From CAZSAA01 sp964604915 (GTDB lineage: Bacteria > Patescibacteriota > Patescibacteriia > Patescibacteriales > UBA12465): a DNA stretch of 38,383 bases. A program made the position numbers and the translations under genes. Every line of letters starts with the position of its first letter. Position 1 is the stretch's first letter. The stretch covers positions 1-38,383 of the forward strand of contig CAZSAA010000004.1 of NCBI GenBank assembly GCA_964604915.1. The letters are read 5' to 3'. The notes beneath the pieces are model-generated. The model worked only from the letters and a program-made list of their open reading frames with translations, was not told the origin of the DNA and did no database searches. Below are positions 31,051 to 38,383 of the stretch, piece by piece.

Positions 31051-32769
31051 ATGCATTATTTTTTCGACAAGATCAGGGAAGAGTTAGGCCGGGCGCTCGG
31101 GGTAGAGCCCGGTGCTTTCGTTTTCCCGCCAGATAGCGCGATGGGTGACTTGAGCCTGCCGATGTTCGCGCTGGCCAAGGAGACCAAAGCTAATCCGGCC
31201 GAGTTGGCCAGAGTCAAGGCGCAGGAAGCATCTGTTCTCAAATTGCCGTACTTATCTGAATGTCGCGCCATGGGGCCCTATGTCAATTTTTTCTTGGACG
31301 TCGCTCAGGTGGCCAAGGGCGTTATCGGCGATATCAGACAGAAGAAGAGTGAATATGGCCGTTCTGAGATAGGTAATGGCCGGCGGATGATGATAGAGTA
31401 TTCTAATGGCAATACCCATAAGGAGTATCATGTCGGGCATTTGCGCAATATCTGCTACGCTGATTCTCTAGTACGGATACTGGCGGCGAGCGGTACGAGG
31501 GTCATCCCGGTCTCATATATCAATGATTTTGGCATCCATATCGCTAAGACTATCTGGGGCCTTACCAAAGGCAGCCGGGCGGATGAGTTTAAGAAGATGA
31601 TAGAGGAAGGGCAGCCGAAGGGTTTCGTTCTGGGCGCTTGCTATGCCTCCACATATGCCGAGCTAGAAGGTGATGAGAAGAAGAAGGCGGAAGTGGCGGA
31701 GATAATGAAAGCGATCGAGAGCCGGCAAGGAGCGGACTATGCCCTCTGGCAGGAGACCCGCGACTGGAGCATCGATTATTTCGATTCGATCTATCAGGAA
31801 CTAGGCGTAAAGTTCGAGCATATCTTCTATGAGAGTGAAGTGATTGACGAAGGTCGCCTTATCGTGGAGGAACTAATGAAAAAGGGTATATTGAAGCGGA
31901 GCCAAGGCGCGATAATCGCCGACCTGGAGCAATATGGCCTCGGCGTCCTCCCCATTATCCGTTCGGATGGCACCGCCCTCTATACCGTCGGTGACCTGGC
32001 GCTCGCTTCCCGTAAATTCCAGCAATATCAACTGGATGTTTCCGTGTATGTCGTGGATATGCGCCAGAGCCTATATTTCCAGCAGCTCTTCAAGATCCTC
32101 CAGTTGTCCGGCTACCAGGCGGAAATGATCCATCTAACCTATGATTTCGTCACCTTGAAGAACGGCATGATGTCTTCCCGCAGCGGCAATGTCATCACCT
32201 ATGCGGAAATATACCGGCAGGCTAAAGAACGTGCCGCGATAGAGACGAGACAGCGCCATCAGGACTGGAATGATAAGCAAGTGAGCGATACGGCGCATCA
32301 GTTGGCTATCAGCGCTATCCGTTTCGAGATGGGTAAGGTATCGCCTGATAAGGTGATAGTCTTCGATATCGATGAAGCCTTGCGTTTCGACGGCTATACC
32401 TGCGCATACTTGCAATATACCGGCGCGCGCATCAGCAGCTTGGTCAGGAAGAATAGCGACCTGATGAGCCGACTAGGGCTGGGCATTAATTTTGGACGGC
32501 TTCAGGGAGATAAGGAGAAGGCAATATTACTCAAACTATCACAGTTTCCGGAAGTGATCGCCAAAGCGGCCGTTGCCTATGACCCATCCCCGCTTGCCCG
32601 CTACCTCTTCGAACTCTGCCAAGCTTTCAATGACTACTATCACGAGACCAATATCGGCAAAGCCGAACCAGCTCTGCGTCGAGCGAGGATAGTGCTAGCC
32701 GAAGCGGTAGCGCAGACGCTCGGAAACGGCTTCAAGTTGCTAGGCATCCGATATCTAAACCAAATGTAA
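31051..32769 (+). CDS. argS: arginyl-tRNA synthetase
   Basis: Class I synthetase of about 572 residues that charges tRNA-Arg. I chose the start MHYFFDKIREELGRALG, where the Arg-tRNA synthetase N-terminal domain begins. The HIGH motif appears as HVGH in EYHVGHLRN. The KMSKS-equivalent is MSSRSGN, and the anticodon-binding helical domain ends at LLGIRYLNQM. The GlyRS gene starts 1 bp after its stop, so the two synthetases form an operon. No Shine-Dalgarno sequence. Confidence 0.95.
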   Translation: MHYFFDKIREELGRALGVEPGAFVFPPDSAMGDLSLPMFALAKETKANPAELARVKAQEASVLKLPYLSECRAMGPYVNFFLDVAQVAKGVIGDIRQKKSEYGRSEIGNGRRMMIEYSNGNTHKEYHVGHLRNICYADSLVRILAASGTRVIPVSYINDFGIHIAKTIWGLTKGSRADEFKKMIEEGQPKGFVLGACYASTYAELEGDEKKKAEVAEIMKAIESRQGADYALWQETRDWSIDYFDSIYQELGVKFEHIFYESEVIDEGRLIVEELMKKGILKRSQGAIIADLEQYGLGVLPIIRSDGTALYTVGDLALASRKFQQYQLDVSVYVVDMRQSLYFQQLFKILQLSGYQAEMIHLTYDFVTLKNGMMSSRSGNVITYAEIYRQAKERAAIETRQRHQDWNDKQVSDTAHQLAISAIRFEMGKVSPDKVIVFDIDEALRFDGYTCAYLQYTGARISSLVRKNSDLMSRLGLGINFGRLQGDKEKAILLKLSQFPEVIAKAAVAYDPSPLARYLFELCQAFNDYYHETNIGKAEPALRRARIVLAEAVAQTLGNGFKLLGIRYLNQM

Positions 32770-32770
32770 T

Positions 32771-34153
32771 ATGGAAAACCAAGACAAGCAGAACAAGATG
32801 GAAAAGATCGTTTCCTGGGCTAAACGCCGAGGTTTCATTTTCCCAACGTGCGAGATATATGAAGGCTTCGCGAACGGCTATACCTATGGACCGTACGGGG
32901 TCGCTTTGAAGAATAACGTGAAGGCGTTGTGGTGGAGCAAGTTCGTCGATAGGCGCGAGGACATGTATGGGCTCGATGGTCCGATTATCCTCCATCCTAG
33001 ATTATGGGAAGCGAGCGGGCACGTGGCCGGATTTAATGACGCGATGATAGACTGCAAGAAATGTCAAAAACGTTTCCGAGCTGATCATGTCATCGAAGAA
33101 GCGACTGGCCAAGACTTAGAAGGCGACTTGGAAAAAATGAACGAAGTACTATCATCCAAGAAGATAGCTTGTCCTAACTGTGGCAAGAGTGATTGGACGC
33201 CAGCTAGGTTGTTTAGCATGATGTTTAAGACGGAAATGAATGGTATCGACGGCGCGGTCTATTTGCGACCGGAAACGGCTGGGGCAATCTTCGTGGAGTT
33301 CAATAATATAGTAGACACGATGCGCCCTAAGCTTCCTTTCGGCATCGCCCAGATAGGCAAGGCCTTCCGCAACGAGATAGTGACCGGTAATTTCATCTTC
33401 CGCCTGCGCGAGTTTGAACAGATGGAGATAGAATATTTCATTGATCCGGAAGCGGATTGGGAAAAGATCTTCGATGTTTGGCTGGCGGAACAGAAAAGTT
33501 TCGCTCTCTCGCTCGGAGTGAAGGAAGAGCAGATTCATCAGCGGGAACATCCCAAGGAAAAGCTTTCCCACTATTCCCGCAAGACGGTCGATTGGGAATT
33601 TGATTTCCCGTTCGGCACCAAGGAACTTTGCGGATTAGCGCATCGGGGAGATTTCGATCTCAAGAGCCACGCGGCTGCTTCTGGCAAGGAGATGGTATAT
33701 CGGGATCCGTTTGATAATAAGCGGACCCTAGTCCCGCAGGTCATCGAGCCAAGCTTCGGCCTAGAGAGAGCGGTGTTAGCGGCGATAGTAGCTGCCTATG
33801 ACGAGGAGGATTTAGATGGCGACTGCCGTCTGGTCATGCGTTTCCCGGCAAGAGTAGCGCCGATTCAGATCGCGGTATTCCCGCTTCTCAAGAACAAGGA
33901 GGATCTAGTCGCTAAGGCAAGGGAAGTGTTTTCGGCCTTGAAGTCCAAGTACCGTGTCGAGTTCGATGACAATGGTAACATCGGGAAGCGGTATCGCCGC
34001 CAAGATGAGATCGGTACGCCATATTGCGTCACGATAGATTTTGATAGCTTGGAGAAGAAGGATGTCACGGTTCGCGATCGCGATAGCATGAAGCAGGAAC
34101 GCGTATCCATATCAGAATTAGAGAATTATCTGGAACAGAAAATGGGAAAATAA
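32771..34153 (+). CDS. glyQS: glycyl-tRNA synthetase, alpha2 (single-chain) type
   Basis: Class II synthetase of 460 residues of the dimeric alpha2 type, not the bacterial alpha2-beta2 GlyQ/GlyS type. The N-terminus RRGFIFPTCEIYEGFANGYTYGPYG (in part: GFIFPTCEIYEG) is family-specific. Motif 2 lies around FRNEIVTGNFIFRLREFEQME (in part: RLREFEQMEIEYF), and motif 3 is around EPSFGLERAVLA. Two CxxC pairs (CKKCQ and CPNCG) in the insertion suggest a zinc site. The C-terminal domain has the HGTP anticodon-binding fold. Co-transcribed with argS. A terminator follows after 20 bp. Confidence 0.95.
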   Translation: MENQDKQNKMEKIVSWAKRRGFIFPTCEIYEGFANGYTYGPYGVALKNNVKALWWSKFVDRREDMYGLDGPIILHPRLWEASGHVAGFNDAMIDCKKCQKRFRADHVIEEATGQDLEGDLEKMNEVLSSKKIACPNCGKSDWTPARLFSMMFKTEMNGIDGAVYLRPETAGAIFVEFNNIVDTMRPKLPFGIAQIGKAFRNEIVTGNFIFRLREFEQMEIEYFIDPEADWEKIFDVWLAEQKSFALSLGVKEEQIHQREHPKEKLSHYSRKTVDWEFDFPFGTKELCGLAHRGDFDLKSHAAASGKEMVYRDPFDNKRTLVPQVIEPSFGLERAVLAAIVAAYDEEDLDGDCRLVMRFPARVAPIQIAVFPLLKNKEDLVAKAREVFSALKSKYRVEFDDNGNIGKRYRRQDEIGTPYCVTIDFDSLEKKDVTVRDRDSMKQERVSISELENYLEQKMGK

Positions 34154-34173
34154 ATTTTTGTAGGAGATAAAAG

Positions 34174-34205
34174 ATAGCGGCTCAAAGATGGGTCGCTATT
34201 TTTTT
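34174..34205 (+). terminator. terminator of the argS-glyQS operon
   Basis: Stem ATAGCG / CGCTAT with weaker inner pairs, followed by seven T. Confidence 0.75.
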
Positions 34206-34215
34206 GAAAAAACTA

Positions 34216-34244
34216 TTGCTATAAAAAAACGCAAGATGTATAAT
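34216..34244 (+). promoter_or_regulatory. promoter of the Lys-rich histone-H1-like gene
   Basis: TTGCTA, 17-nt spacer, perfect TATAAT. The 70-nt leader is almost pure A/T, with TTTTTATAAATCA repeated twice (near 34263 and 34278). Confidence 0.65.
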
Positions 34245-34319
34245 ATAGATATAAAATATATTTTTATAAATCATATTTTTTATAAATCAAAATTTTTTGA
34301 TTAGAAGGGGGGTGAATCT

Positions 34320-34496
34320 ATGGCTACTAAGAAAAAACCAGCCGCCAAGAAGAAGGTTGTAAAGAAACCGGCTGCTAAGAAAACCGTGAAGAAGGCCGCC
34401 AAGAAAGTTGTAAAGAAGGTGGCTGCCAAGAAACCGGCCAAGAAGGCCGCCGCTAAGAAACCGGCTGCTAAGAAGGTCGTGAAGAAAAAGAAATAA
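34320..34496 (+). CDS. small histone-H1-like Lys/Ala/Pro-rich protein
   Basis: A 58-residue basic protein built of degenerate repeats such as KKPAAKK and KKVVKK (MATKKKPAAKKKVVKKP...). More than 45 percent of residues are Lys. This resembles bacterial histone H1-like C-terminal tails (AlgP, Hc1 type), which bind DNA or RNA without sequence preference, and it may help compact the nucleoid. It has one of the few clear Shine-Dalgarno-like sites of the window (AAGGGGGGTG, 7 nt before ATG), its own promoter and a terminator, so it is probably strongly expressed. Confidence 0.75.
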   Translation: MATKKKPAAKKKVVKKPAAKKTVKKAAKKVVKKVAAKKPAKKAAAKKPAAKKVVKKKK

Positions 34497-34522
34497 CAAA
34501 TCTTTCGATTTGGAAATTATAC

Positions 34523-34551
34523 AAAAATTACCCTGTTTATGGGTAATTTTT
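34523..34551 (+). terminator. terminator of the Lys-rich protein gene
   Basis: Perfect 11-bp stem AAAAATTACCC / GGGTAATTTTT with a 7-nt loop. Confidence 0.85.
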
Positions 34552-34593
34552 GTATTTATCGCCCCTTAAGGCTCTCTATCCGACAATGTAAAG

Positions 34594-35382
34594 ATGAAAA
34601 AGATTATCATAATCATCAGCGTTGCCATTTTAGCGATCATCACCTCGATAGCTGATATCGAGCCTGGAATTACCGTATGCGATGTCGGCCAAGGCGATGC
34701 GACGATCATCAAGGACGACAGAGGAAAGGTGATCCTTAGCGATTGCGGTCCGGACGAACTCGTACTTTCCTGCTTGGCGCAAGAGCTCGGGTTCTGGCAA
34801 AAAGAGATCGATGCAATTATTATTTCTCATCCGCATAGTGATCATTTTTGGGGATGCTTTTCCGTCATCGAACGTTATGTTGTGGAAAACATCATCATCA
34901 GTGATGCGCCAGTCAGCGATTCGTCGTATCAGGAATTATTGTCGCAAGCGCAAGAGCGAGGGATAATGATATCGGAGGCGGGTAGTGGAGATAGTCTTCA
35001 CCTATCAGATGAGTGCGCAATGGAATTCTTGGATACGGATTACCAGGGCGACAATCTTAATGATTTTTCTTTGGGGTTCCGTTTGGACTGCGGTAACTTT
35101 TCTTTCTTGTCCTTAGGTGATCTGGAAAAAGATGAAGAGTCAGAATTAGCCGGCGAGTTATCGGCGGACATTTTCAAGGTTTCTCATCACGGCGGCGCGA
35201 GCAGTAACAGCCAGGAATTACTGAAAAAGATATCGCCGTCTATCGCGGTCATTTCAGTGGGGGAAGGTAATAGCTACGGTCATCCAAGTGAAGAAGTATT
35301 AACGGATTTAGTAGAAAAAGGAGTCAAGATATGGCGGACGGATGAGCAGGGAAGCTTTAAATTTTATCCTAACTTTAGATAG
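34594..35382 (+). CDS. ComEC-like metallo-beta-lactamase-fold hydrolase, exported
   Basis: Protein of 262 residues. Residues 1-20 (KKIIIIISVAILAIITSIA) form a signal anchor or signal peptide. The rest matches the C-terminal hydrolase domain of ComEC: CDVGQGDATII, HPHSDH (metal ligands), SLGDLE, KVSHHGG and GHPSEEVL. In natural competence this domain is thought to degrade the non-transported DNA strand. Here it stands without the ComEC channel, as often seen in free-standing homologues, and may act as an extracellular nuclease or phosphodiesterase. Confidence 0.88.
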   Translation: MKKIIIIISVAILAIITSIADIEPGITVCDVGQGDATIIKDDRGKVILSDCGPDELVLSCLAQELGFWQKEIDAIIISHPHSDHFWGCFSVIERYVVENIIISDAPVSDSSYQELLSQAQERGIMISEAGSGDSLHLSDECAMEFLDTDYQGDNLNDFSLGFRLDCGNFSFLSLGDLEKDEESELAGELSADIFKVSHHGGASSNSQELLKKISPSIAVISVGEGNSYGHPSEEVLTDLVEKGVKIWRTDEQGSFKFYPNFR

Positions 35383-35418
35383 ATTGGACGTTTTCCCCAG
35401 TTTATACCCAAAAAACCC

Positions 35419-35447
35419 TTGACAAAGCTATCTTCCTATGCTATCAT
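35419..35447 (+). promoter_or_regulatory. near-consensus promoter of the small RNA before VanW
   Basis: Perfect TTGACA, 17-nt spacer, TATCAT. Predicted start near 35454. No plus-strand gene lies downstream before a U-run. Confidence 0.8.
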
Positions 35448-35453
35448 TTCATA

Positions 35454-35591
35454 TTAACAAATGAAGAAGGCCGCTTTTAACGGGTCAGGCACGACAAGCA
35501 TGGGGATTTTCTTGTAGGGTTTTTGGGCATTGCGCTCGAGGGTACCTAGGAGAAATTTTCTTGCCTACCCGTTTAAGGCGGTCTTTTTTTT
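35454..35591 (+). ncRNA. candidate structured RNA with long closing stem
   Basis: A transcript of about 138 nt starts at a TTGACA-17-TATCAT promoter and ends in eight T. Its two ends pair: 35469-35490 with 35563-35583 give about 20 pairs with one U-U mismatch and a small bulge, closing a 72-nt internal region. That region holds small hairpins such as ACAAG/CUUGU. The closing stem plus U-run also makes it its own terminator. The layout (long stem, central open region) recalls 6S RNA, but 138 nt is short and no 6S signature is seen. An 18-codon frame (35461-35517, MKKAAFNGSGTSMGIFL) opens inside the stem and may be chance. Confidence 0.6.
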
Positions 35592-35651
35592 ATTATTCAT
35601 ACTATTATTATTTTCATCTTTATTCCTCTCTTCGGATGAGGGTTGGCACAA

Positions 35652-35682
35652 AAAAAGGAAGCTTGGGGTAAGCTTCCTTTTT
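35652..35682. terminator. terminator of the VanW operon
   Basis: Perfect 13-bp stem AAAAAGGAAGCTT / AAGCTTCCTTTTT with a 5-nt loop, 20 bp beyond the VanW stop on the minus strand; T-runs on both strands. Confidence 0.85.
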
Positions 35683-35701
35683 ATATATTCTATTTTTTTA
35701 A

Positions 35702-37522
35702 TCATTGCGTACTGCTTGCGGTATCCGTCTCAATAGCCGATGTGGCGGTGGAAGTAGCTATCTCCGGCGTGGAAGTGCCGACCAGGCACACGGCCTGCCA
35801 AGGTACATAGTGGGAAGAGAACCTCTTTTCCTTAACTACTGGTTCTGCTTCAGTGGAGGTGGCTGGGTAAGTGACGGTATAGTCGAAATAGGCGTCGGCG
35901 CCGTTATGGGAACTCTCAGTGCATTTTTTCTGGCCCGGTTCTAGGTCGGTGGTATAGACGATTTTGGTCGGTTCCGGCTTTACTATATTATATATGACCG
36001 GATCAGTAGTTGTCGCTTCCCGTCCGTCGCTCGTGCCCCAGAAATCAAAATATATGTCGTCGCCTTCTATCCTTGCCTGAATCAAGACGTAGTTGCCGGT
36101 ATCGTTTTTGAATTTGTAATCAGGGGCTGGGTCATATATGGTAGCATCGGTTCCAGCTGGTTCATAATATGAAACGCGATATGAATGGTTGCGTCGTTCG
36201 GTGACAGGCAAACCCGAAGCTAAGGTAGTACGGAACATCGTGGTCCCGATCTGGCAGAGTCCGCCGCCATATTCGGGAATAGTCTTATTCCCTTTGATGA
36301 CTAGTTCTGGCAGGTAGCCGCTAGCGGCGTCTATCTCTCCTAAAGCACCGATGAGGGAGAACTCCTCGTCCGGCTTTATTAATAATCCATGCAAAGCGTC
36401 GGCGCCAGTTTTGATATTATGGCGGCGATTGCTGGAGGATCCGGCGAAATTGGAATGTCCGGTCCCGATTATCTCCTTAATCAAAAGCCCGCCAGCCGAA
36501 TCCATCTTTTCCGCGGCCACCACCTTGGTATCTATGGCTATCTTATCTGATGATGACGATATTATCGCTTGCCTTATCTTTTCTGCGGTGGAATCGAGAT
36601 CGACGCTGAGGCCGTCCTTGCCTAGTTGCCAATTATTTATCCGATTGCCGCTTACTTCAAAGCGGGGGAGTTGCGGTTCTTGGTCTATTTCCGGCGAAAT
36701 TTTCTCTTGTAGGTATGTTTTTATCTTTTCGGTATTTATATCCAATCGGTTGGAATTATTGTTGCCAGTGACACTCATCCAGAGCAGGATATCTTGTTTT
36801 TCTATTTCCCATTCACTATCGCCATAGGCGAGCACGACGTTGCGGGAGGCAAAATCGGCTGCTTGTTCGCGCAAAGGCTGCAAATCCTCGCGGGCGATAT
36901 TTGGATATGCGGTCATGGTCTGCAATTTGACGGGGGCGATGTCGAGGGAGGCTAGTTTCGCTTCAATCTGCCCTATCGCTTGCTCCGAGTCGATGTTCTG
37001 CCCGATTTTTTCTTGGGAAATAGCGATAGTGCCGTCTTTCTGGTAGAAGGCGGCGTCTTGGGCGGGTATGACAAGATCCGGGAAACTGTCTTCCAGGTCT
37101 TTCTTTATATTATCTTCATTAAGCTGGTAGGCGACCGGCAAATTCTTCCGCTGTCGGCGGGCGAATATCCGCCGTTTATCCATTTCTACCAGGTTATCCC
37201 AAGTTTCTTCGGGTGATAGGCGAAAATTTTGCTGGACTATACCCGATTCGATGCTGCTTTCCGAGGGAAACATCATGGTCTGCCGGTTAGCGTGGGCGAT
37301 GGCGAGGCCGCGCTCATTGAAATCTTCTAGTGATTTCTCTATGGTCATCCTAGCTTCGGAATATGACTTGCCTTTAAGGCTCTGATCTTGGAAATATATG
37401 TTACTGCGCACTTTTTCGCTCTCAGGCTGGGAATATATAGCGAAAATCGCGGCAGCGATGAAAGCTAAAACCAAAAAAGCCGCAATGGAATATATCTCCG
37501 GCTTGTGCTTATCTATCTTCAT
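35702..37522 (-). CDS. VanW family surface protein
   Basis: Membrane-anchored protein of 606 residues. A single N-terminal membrane helix lies near residues 10-31 (YSIAAFLVLAFIAAAIFAIY). Two repeats resembling the peptidoglycan-binding-4 domain span about 40-330. The VanW domain (about 350-510) has PDEEFSLIGALGEI, EYGGGLCQIGTTMFRTTLASG, RRNHSYRVSYYEPAGTDATIY. It ends in a Thr/Ser-rich tail. VanW was named from vancomycin-resistance clusters, but most homologues are cell-wall proteins of unknown role; no van genes are nearby, so resistance should not be inferred. Last gene of the tRNA-Val/Hsp20 operon. Confidence 0.88.
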   Translation of the reverse strand: MKIDKHKPEIYSIAAFLVLAFIAAAIFAIYSQPESEKVRSNIYFQDQSLKGKSYSEARMTIEKSLEDFNERGLAIAHANRQTMMFPSESSIESGIVQQNFRLSPEETWDNLVEMDKRRIFARRQRKNLPVAYQLNEDNIKKDLEDSFPDLVIPAQDAAFYQKDGTIAISQEKIGQNIDSEQAIGQIEAKLASLDIAPVKLQTMTAYPNIAREDLQPLREQAADFASRNVVLAYGDSEWEIEKQDILLWMSVTGNNNSNRLDINTEKIKTYLQEKISPEIDQEPQLPRFEVSGNRINNWQLGKDGLSVDLDSTAEKIRQAIISSSSDKIAIDTKVVAAEKMDSAGGLLIKEIIGTGHSNFAGSSSNRRHNIKTGADALHGLLIKPDEEFSLIGALGEIDAASGYLPELVIKGNKTIPEYGGGLCQIGTTMFRTTLASGLPVTERRNHSYRVSYYEPAGTDATIYDPAPDYKFKNDTGNYVLIQARIEGDDIYFDFWGTSDGREATTTDPVIYNIVKPEPTKIVYTTDLEPGQKKCTESSHNGADAYFDYTVTYPATSTEAEPVVKEKRFSSHYVPWQAVCLVGTSTPEIATSTATSAIETDTASSTQ

Positions 37523-37539
37523 ATGCGTGGTATTACGGC

Positions 37540-37740
37540 CTAGCCGCCGGTGCTTATGATTTTTCCCAGCACCTTCTTGATGAGACCGTTCTTATCTTTC
37601 GAGATGAATATGTTAATTTCTTCTCCAGCGGACATTCCCGCTAGGTTGGGGTATTTGGGCAGGGTGACTTTGTTGCCCTGGCCGTCCTCGCATTGGAAGT
37701 GACCTTCGGCGACGGCTATGATTTTCATTGTCTGCCACAT
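37540..37740 (-). CDS. small unknown protein between Hsp20 and VanW
   Basis: A 66-residue protein; an ATG at codon 5 (MKIIAVAEGHFQCEDGQGNK) may be the real start, since the first one abuts the Hsp20 stop. The pattern of short strands (GNKVTLPKYPNL, EEINIFISKDKNGLIKKVLG) suggests a small beta-barrel. I do not recognise a family. Its tight position in the operon supports it as real. Confidence 0.6.
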   Translation of the reverse strand: MWQTMKIIAVAEGHFQCEDGQGNKVTLPKYPNLAGMSAGEEINIFISKDKNGLIKKVLGKIISTGG

Positions 37741-37741
37741 A

Positions 37742-38155
37742 TCAATCTTTTACCTTTATCCGTACCGCCTCGCCTTGCGATTTAGTGAGGGCAATCGTGA
37801 GTATGCCGTTTTCCAAGGAAGCATCGATATTCTTGGATTCGACGTCGGAAGGCAGGATGATTGAGCGCGAAAAATCACCCCAGTAGCATTCGCGATAGAG
37901 GTAATCTTCTTCGGCGACTTCTTCTTCCAAGCGGCGGCTGCCGCGGATGGTGAGCATGTCGTTATGGAGGGTGATGGAGAGATTCTCCGGCTTAACGCCG
38001 GCGATAGTGGATTTGATGATGATCTGCTTATCCGTCTGGTATACGTCAAGCGCTAGCTGGCCTTCTAGTATCTCTTCTTCGTCTGGCATCCAGCTTGGCG
38101 TTTCGCGCTCCTCCTCCGGCTCCTCCCCGGGTTGTTTGGATTTTAGGATATTCAT
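37742..38155 (-). CDS. Hsp20 / alpha-crystallin small heat-shock protein
   Basis: ATP-independent holdase chaperone of 137 residues. An acidic N-terminal arm (1-33) precedes the alpha-crystallin domain (about 34-130), with LALDVYQTDKQIIIKSTIAG (in part: VYQTDKQIII), the GVKPENLSITL motif, GDFSRSIILPSDVE and ENGILTIALTK. The C-terminal IxI-type anchor is only weakly present (VRIKVKD). tRNA-Val lies 7 bp upstream and a small protein 1 bp downstream, so it is part of a compact operon. No HrcA (CIRCE) box is seen. Confidence 0.92.
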   Translation of the reverse strand: MNILKSKQPGEEPEEERETPSWMPDEEEILEGQLALDVYQTDKQIIIKSTIAGVKPENLSITLHNDMLTIRGSRRLEEEVAEEDYLYRECYWGDFSRSIILPSDVESKNIDASLENGILTIALTKSQGEAVRIKVKD

Positions 38156-38162
38156 ATTATTG

Positions 38163-38236
38163 TGGGCCCGGCCCGACTCGAACGGGCGACCTTTACGATG
38201 TCAACGTAACGCTCTAACCAACTGAGCTACGAGCCC
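38163..38236 (-). tRNA. tRNA-Val (GAC)
   Basis: Acceptor GGGCTCG / CGGGCCC (one G-U pair), anticodon loop TTGACAT giving GAC, A73 discriminator, no encoded CCA. It lies 7 bp before the Hsp20 gene on the same strand. Confidence 0.94.
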
Positions 38237-38296
38237 TTAATAGATATTGTCAATGTAGCAATTTCTCCTGGAAAAGTAAAGGCGGCGGGAATAAAT

Positions 38297-38322
38297 AAAA
38301 AAGCTTTTTCCAAGGCTTTTTT
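38297..38322 (-). terminator. terminator after tRNA-Ile
   Basis: Perfect 8-bp stem AAAAAAGC / GCTTTTTT with a 10-nt loop, directly after the tRNA 3' end on the minus strand. Confidence 0.75.
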
Positions 38323-38323
38323 G

Positions 38324-38383
38324 TGGGCATAGATGGACTCGAACCATCGACCCCCGCTTTATAAGAGCGGTGCTCTAACCAGC
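38324..38383 (-). tRNA. tRNA-Ile (UAU), partial
   Basis: The 5' part lies beyond the window edge. The visible part has the D-stem end GAGC, A26, anticodon stem CCGCT / AGCGG with loop CTTATAA (U33, anticodon UAU, A37), a normal T arm GATGG-TTCGAGT-CCATC, the acceptor 3' arm TATGCCC and A73. It would read AUA directly, instead of the usual bacterial CAU tRNA with lysidine. Confidence 0.85.

Noticed and set aside
35530..35736. 68-residue hydrophobic frame starting at TTG
   Set aside because: It crosses the closing stem of the candidate RNA and the VanW terminator; no conserved start or ribosome site.
1..38383. CRISPR arrays, insertion sequences, integrases or prophage genes
   Set aside because: I saw no regularly spaced repeats, transposase motifs, tyrosine or serine recombinases, or phage structural genes.

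Overview
The window looks like a chromosomal piece of an uncultivated Patescibacteria (Candidate Phyla Radiation) bacterium. The basis is inference from gene content: compact genes, many small proteins, ComEC-like and VanW-like surface proteins, a pseudopilin array with a PilB-type ATPase, an O-antigen-ligase-like protein without a visible polysaccharide locus, and almost no Shine-Dalgarno sequences. TGA is used as a stop (for example by the patatin and phospholipase-D-like genes), so the UGA=Gly code of Gracilibacteria/Absconditabacteria does not apply. AUA codons look common, and the last tRNA reads AUA directly with a UAU anticodon.

Layout. 1-2.3 kb: partial tRNA-Ser, an RluF-like pseudouridine synthase and an O-antigen-ligase-like membrane protein (minus). 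2.3-4.5 kb: ECF sigma factor plus a membrane-anchored probable anti-sigma protein (plus). 4.6-6.7 kb: four tandem pseudopilins (minus). 6.8-8.6 kb: rpsF-ssb-rpsR-efp operon (minus). 8.8-11.3 kb: a Trm11-like RNA methylase, then an AT-rich pair made of a DUF3800 protein and an unknown protein. 11.4-14.2 kb: ychF, a 450-bp gene-free stretch with a candidate ncRNA and a palindrome cluster, tRNA-Cys, tsaD and tRNA-Glu. 14.2-20.2 kb: an AT-rich accessory island next to tRNA-Glu with a broken GNAT gene, a Fic protein, two separate HEPN-nucleotidyltransferase modules, a GT8 glycosyltransferase and two unknown proteins. 20.2-25 kb: a tiny basic ORF, a patatin/phospholipase-D-like lipid pair, a short UvrA lacking the UvrB-binding insert, and a candidate ncRNA. 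25-31 kb: a minus-strand cluster with a membrane protein, a tandem-fused PilB/GspE ATPase, a translin homologue, a YfcE-type phosphoesterase and a second DUF3800. 31-35.4 kb: argS, glyQS, a Lys/Ala histone-H1-like peptide and a ComEC-like hydrolase. 35.4-38.4 kb: a third candidate ncRNA, VanW, a small protein, Hsp20, tRNA-Val and a partial tRNA-Ile(UAU).

How the parts fit. Translation and RNA maturation dominate the core (RluF, EF-P, S6/S18, TsaD, YchF, ArgRS, GlyRS, tRNAs). Pseudopilins, the double ATPase, the ComEC-like hydrolase and VanW suggest envelope, pilus and possible DNA-uptake functions. The accessory segments carry toxin-antitoxin-type or defence-type genes. The most striking points are the fused double PilB, two HEPN-nucleotidyltransferase modules behind related dyad operators, three promoter-to-terminator ncRNA candidates, the UvrB-domain-less UvrA, and tRNA-Ile(UAU).
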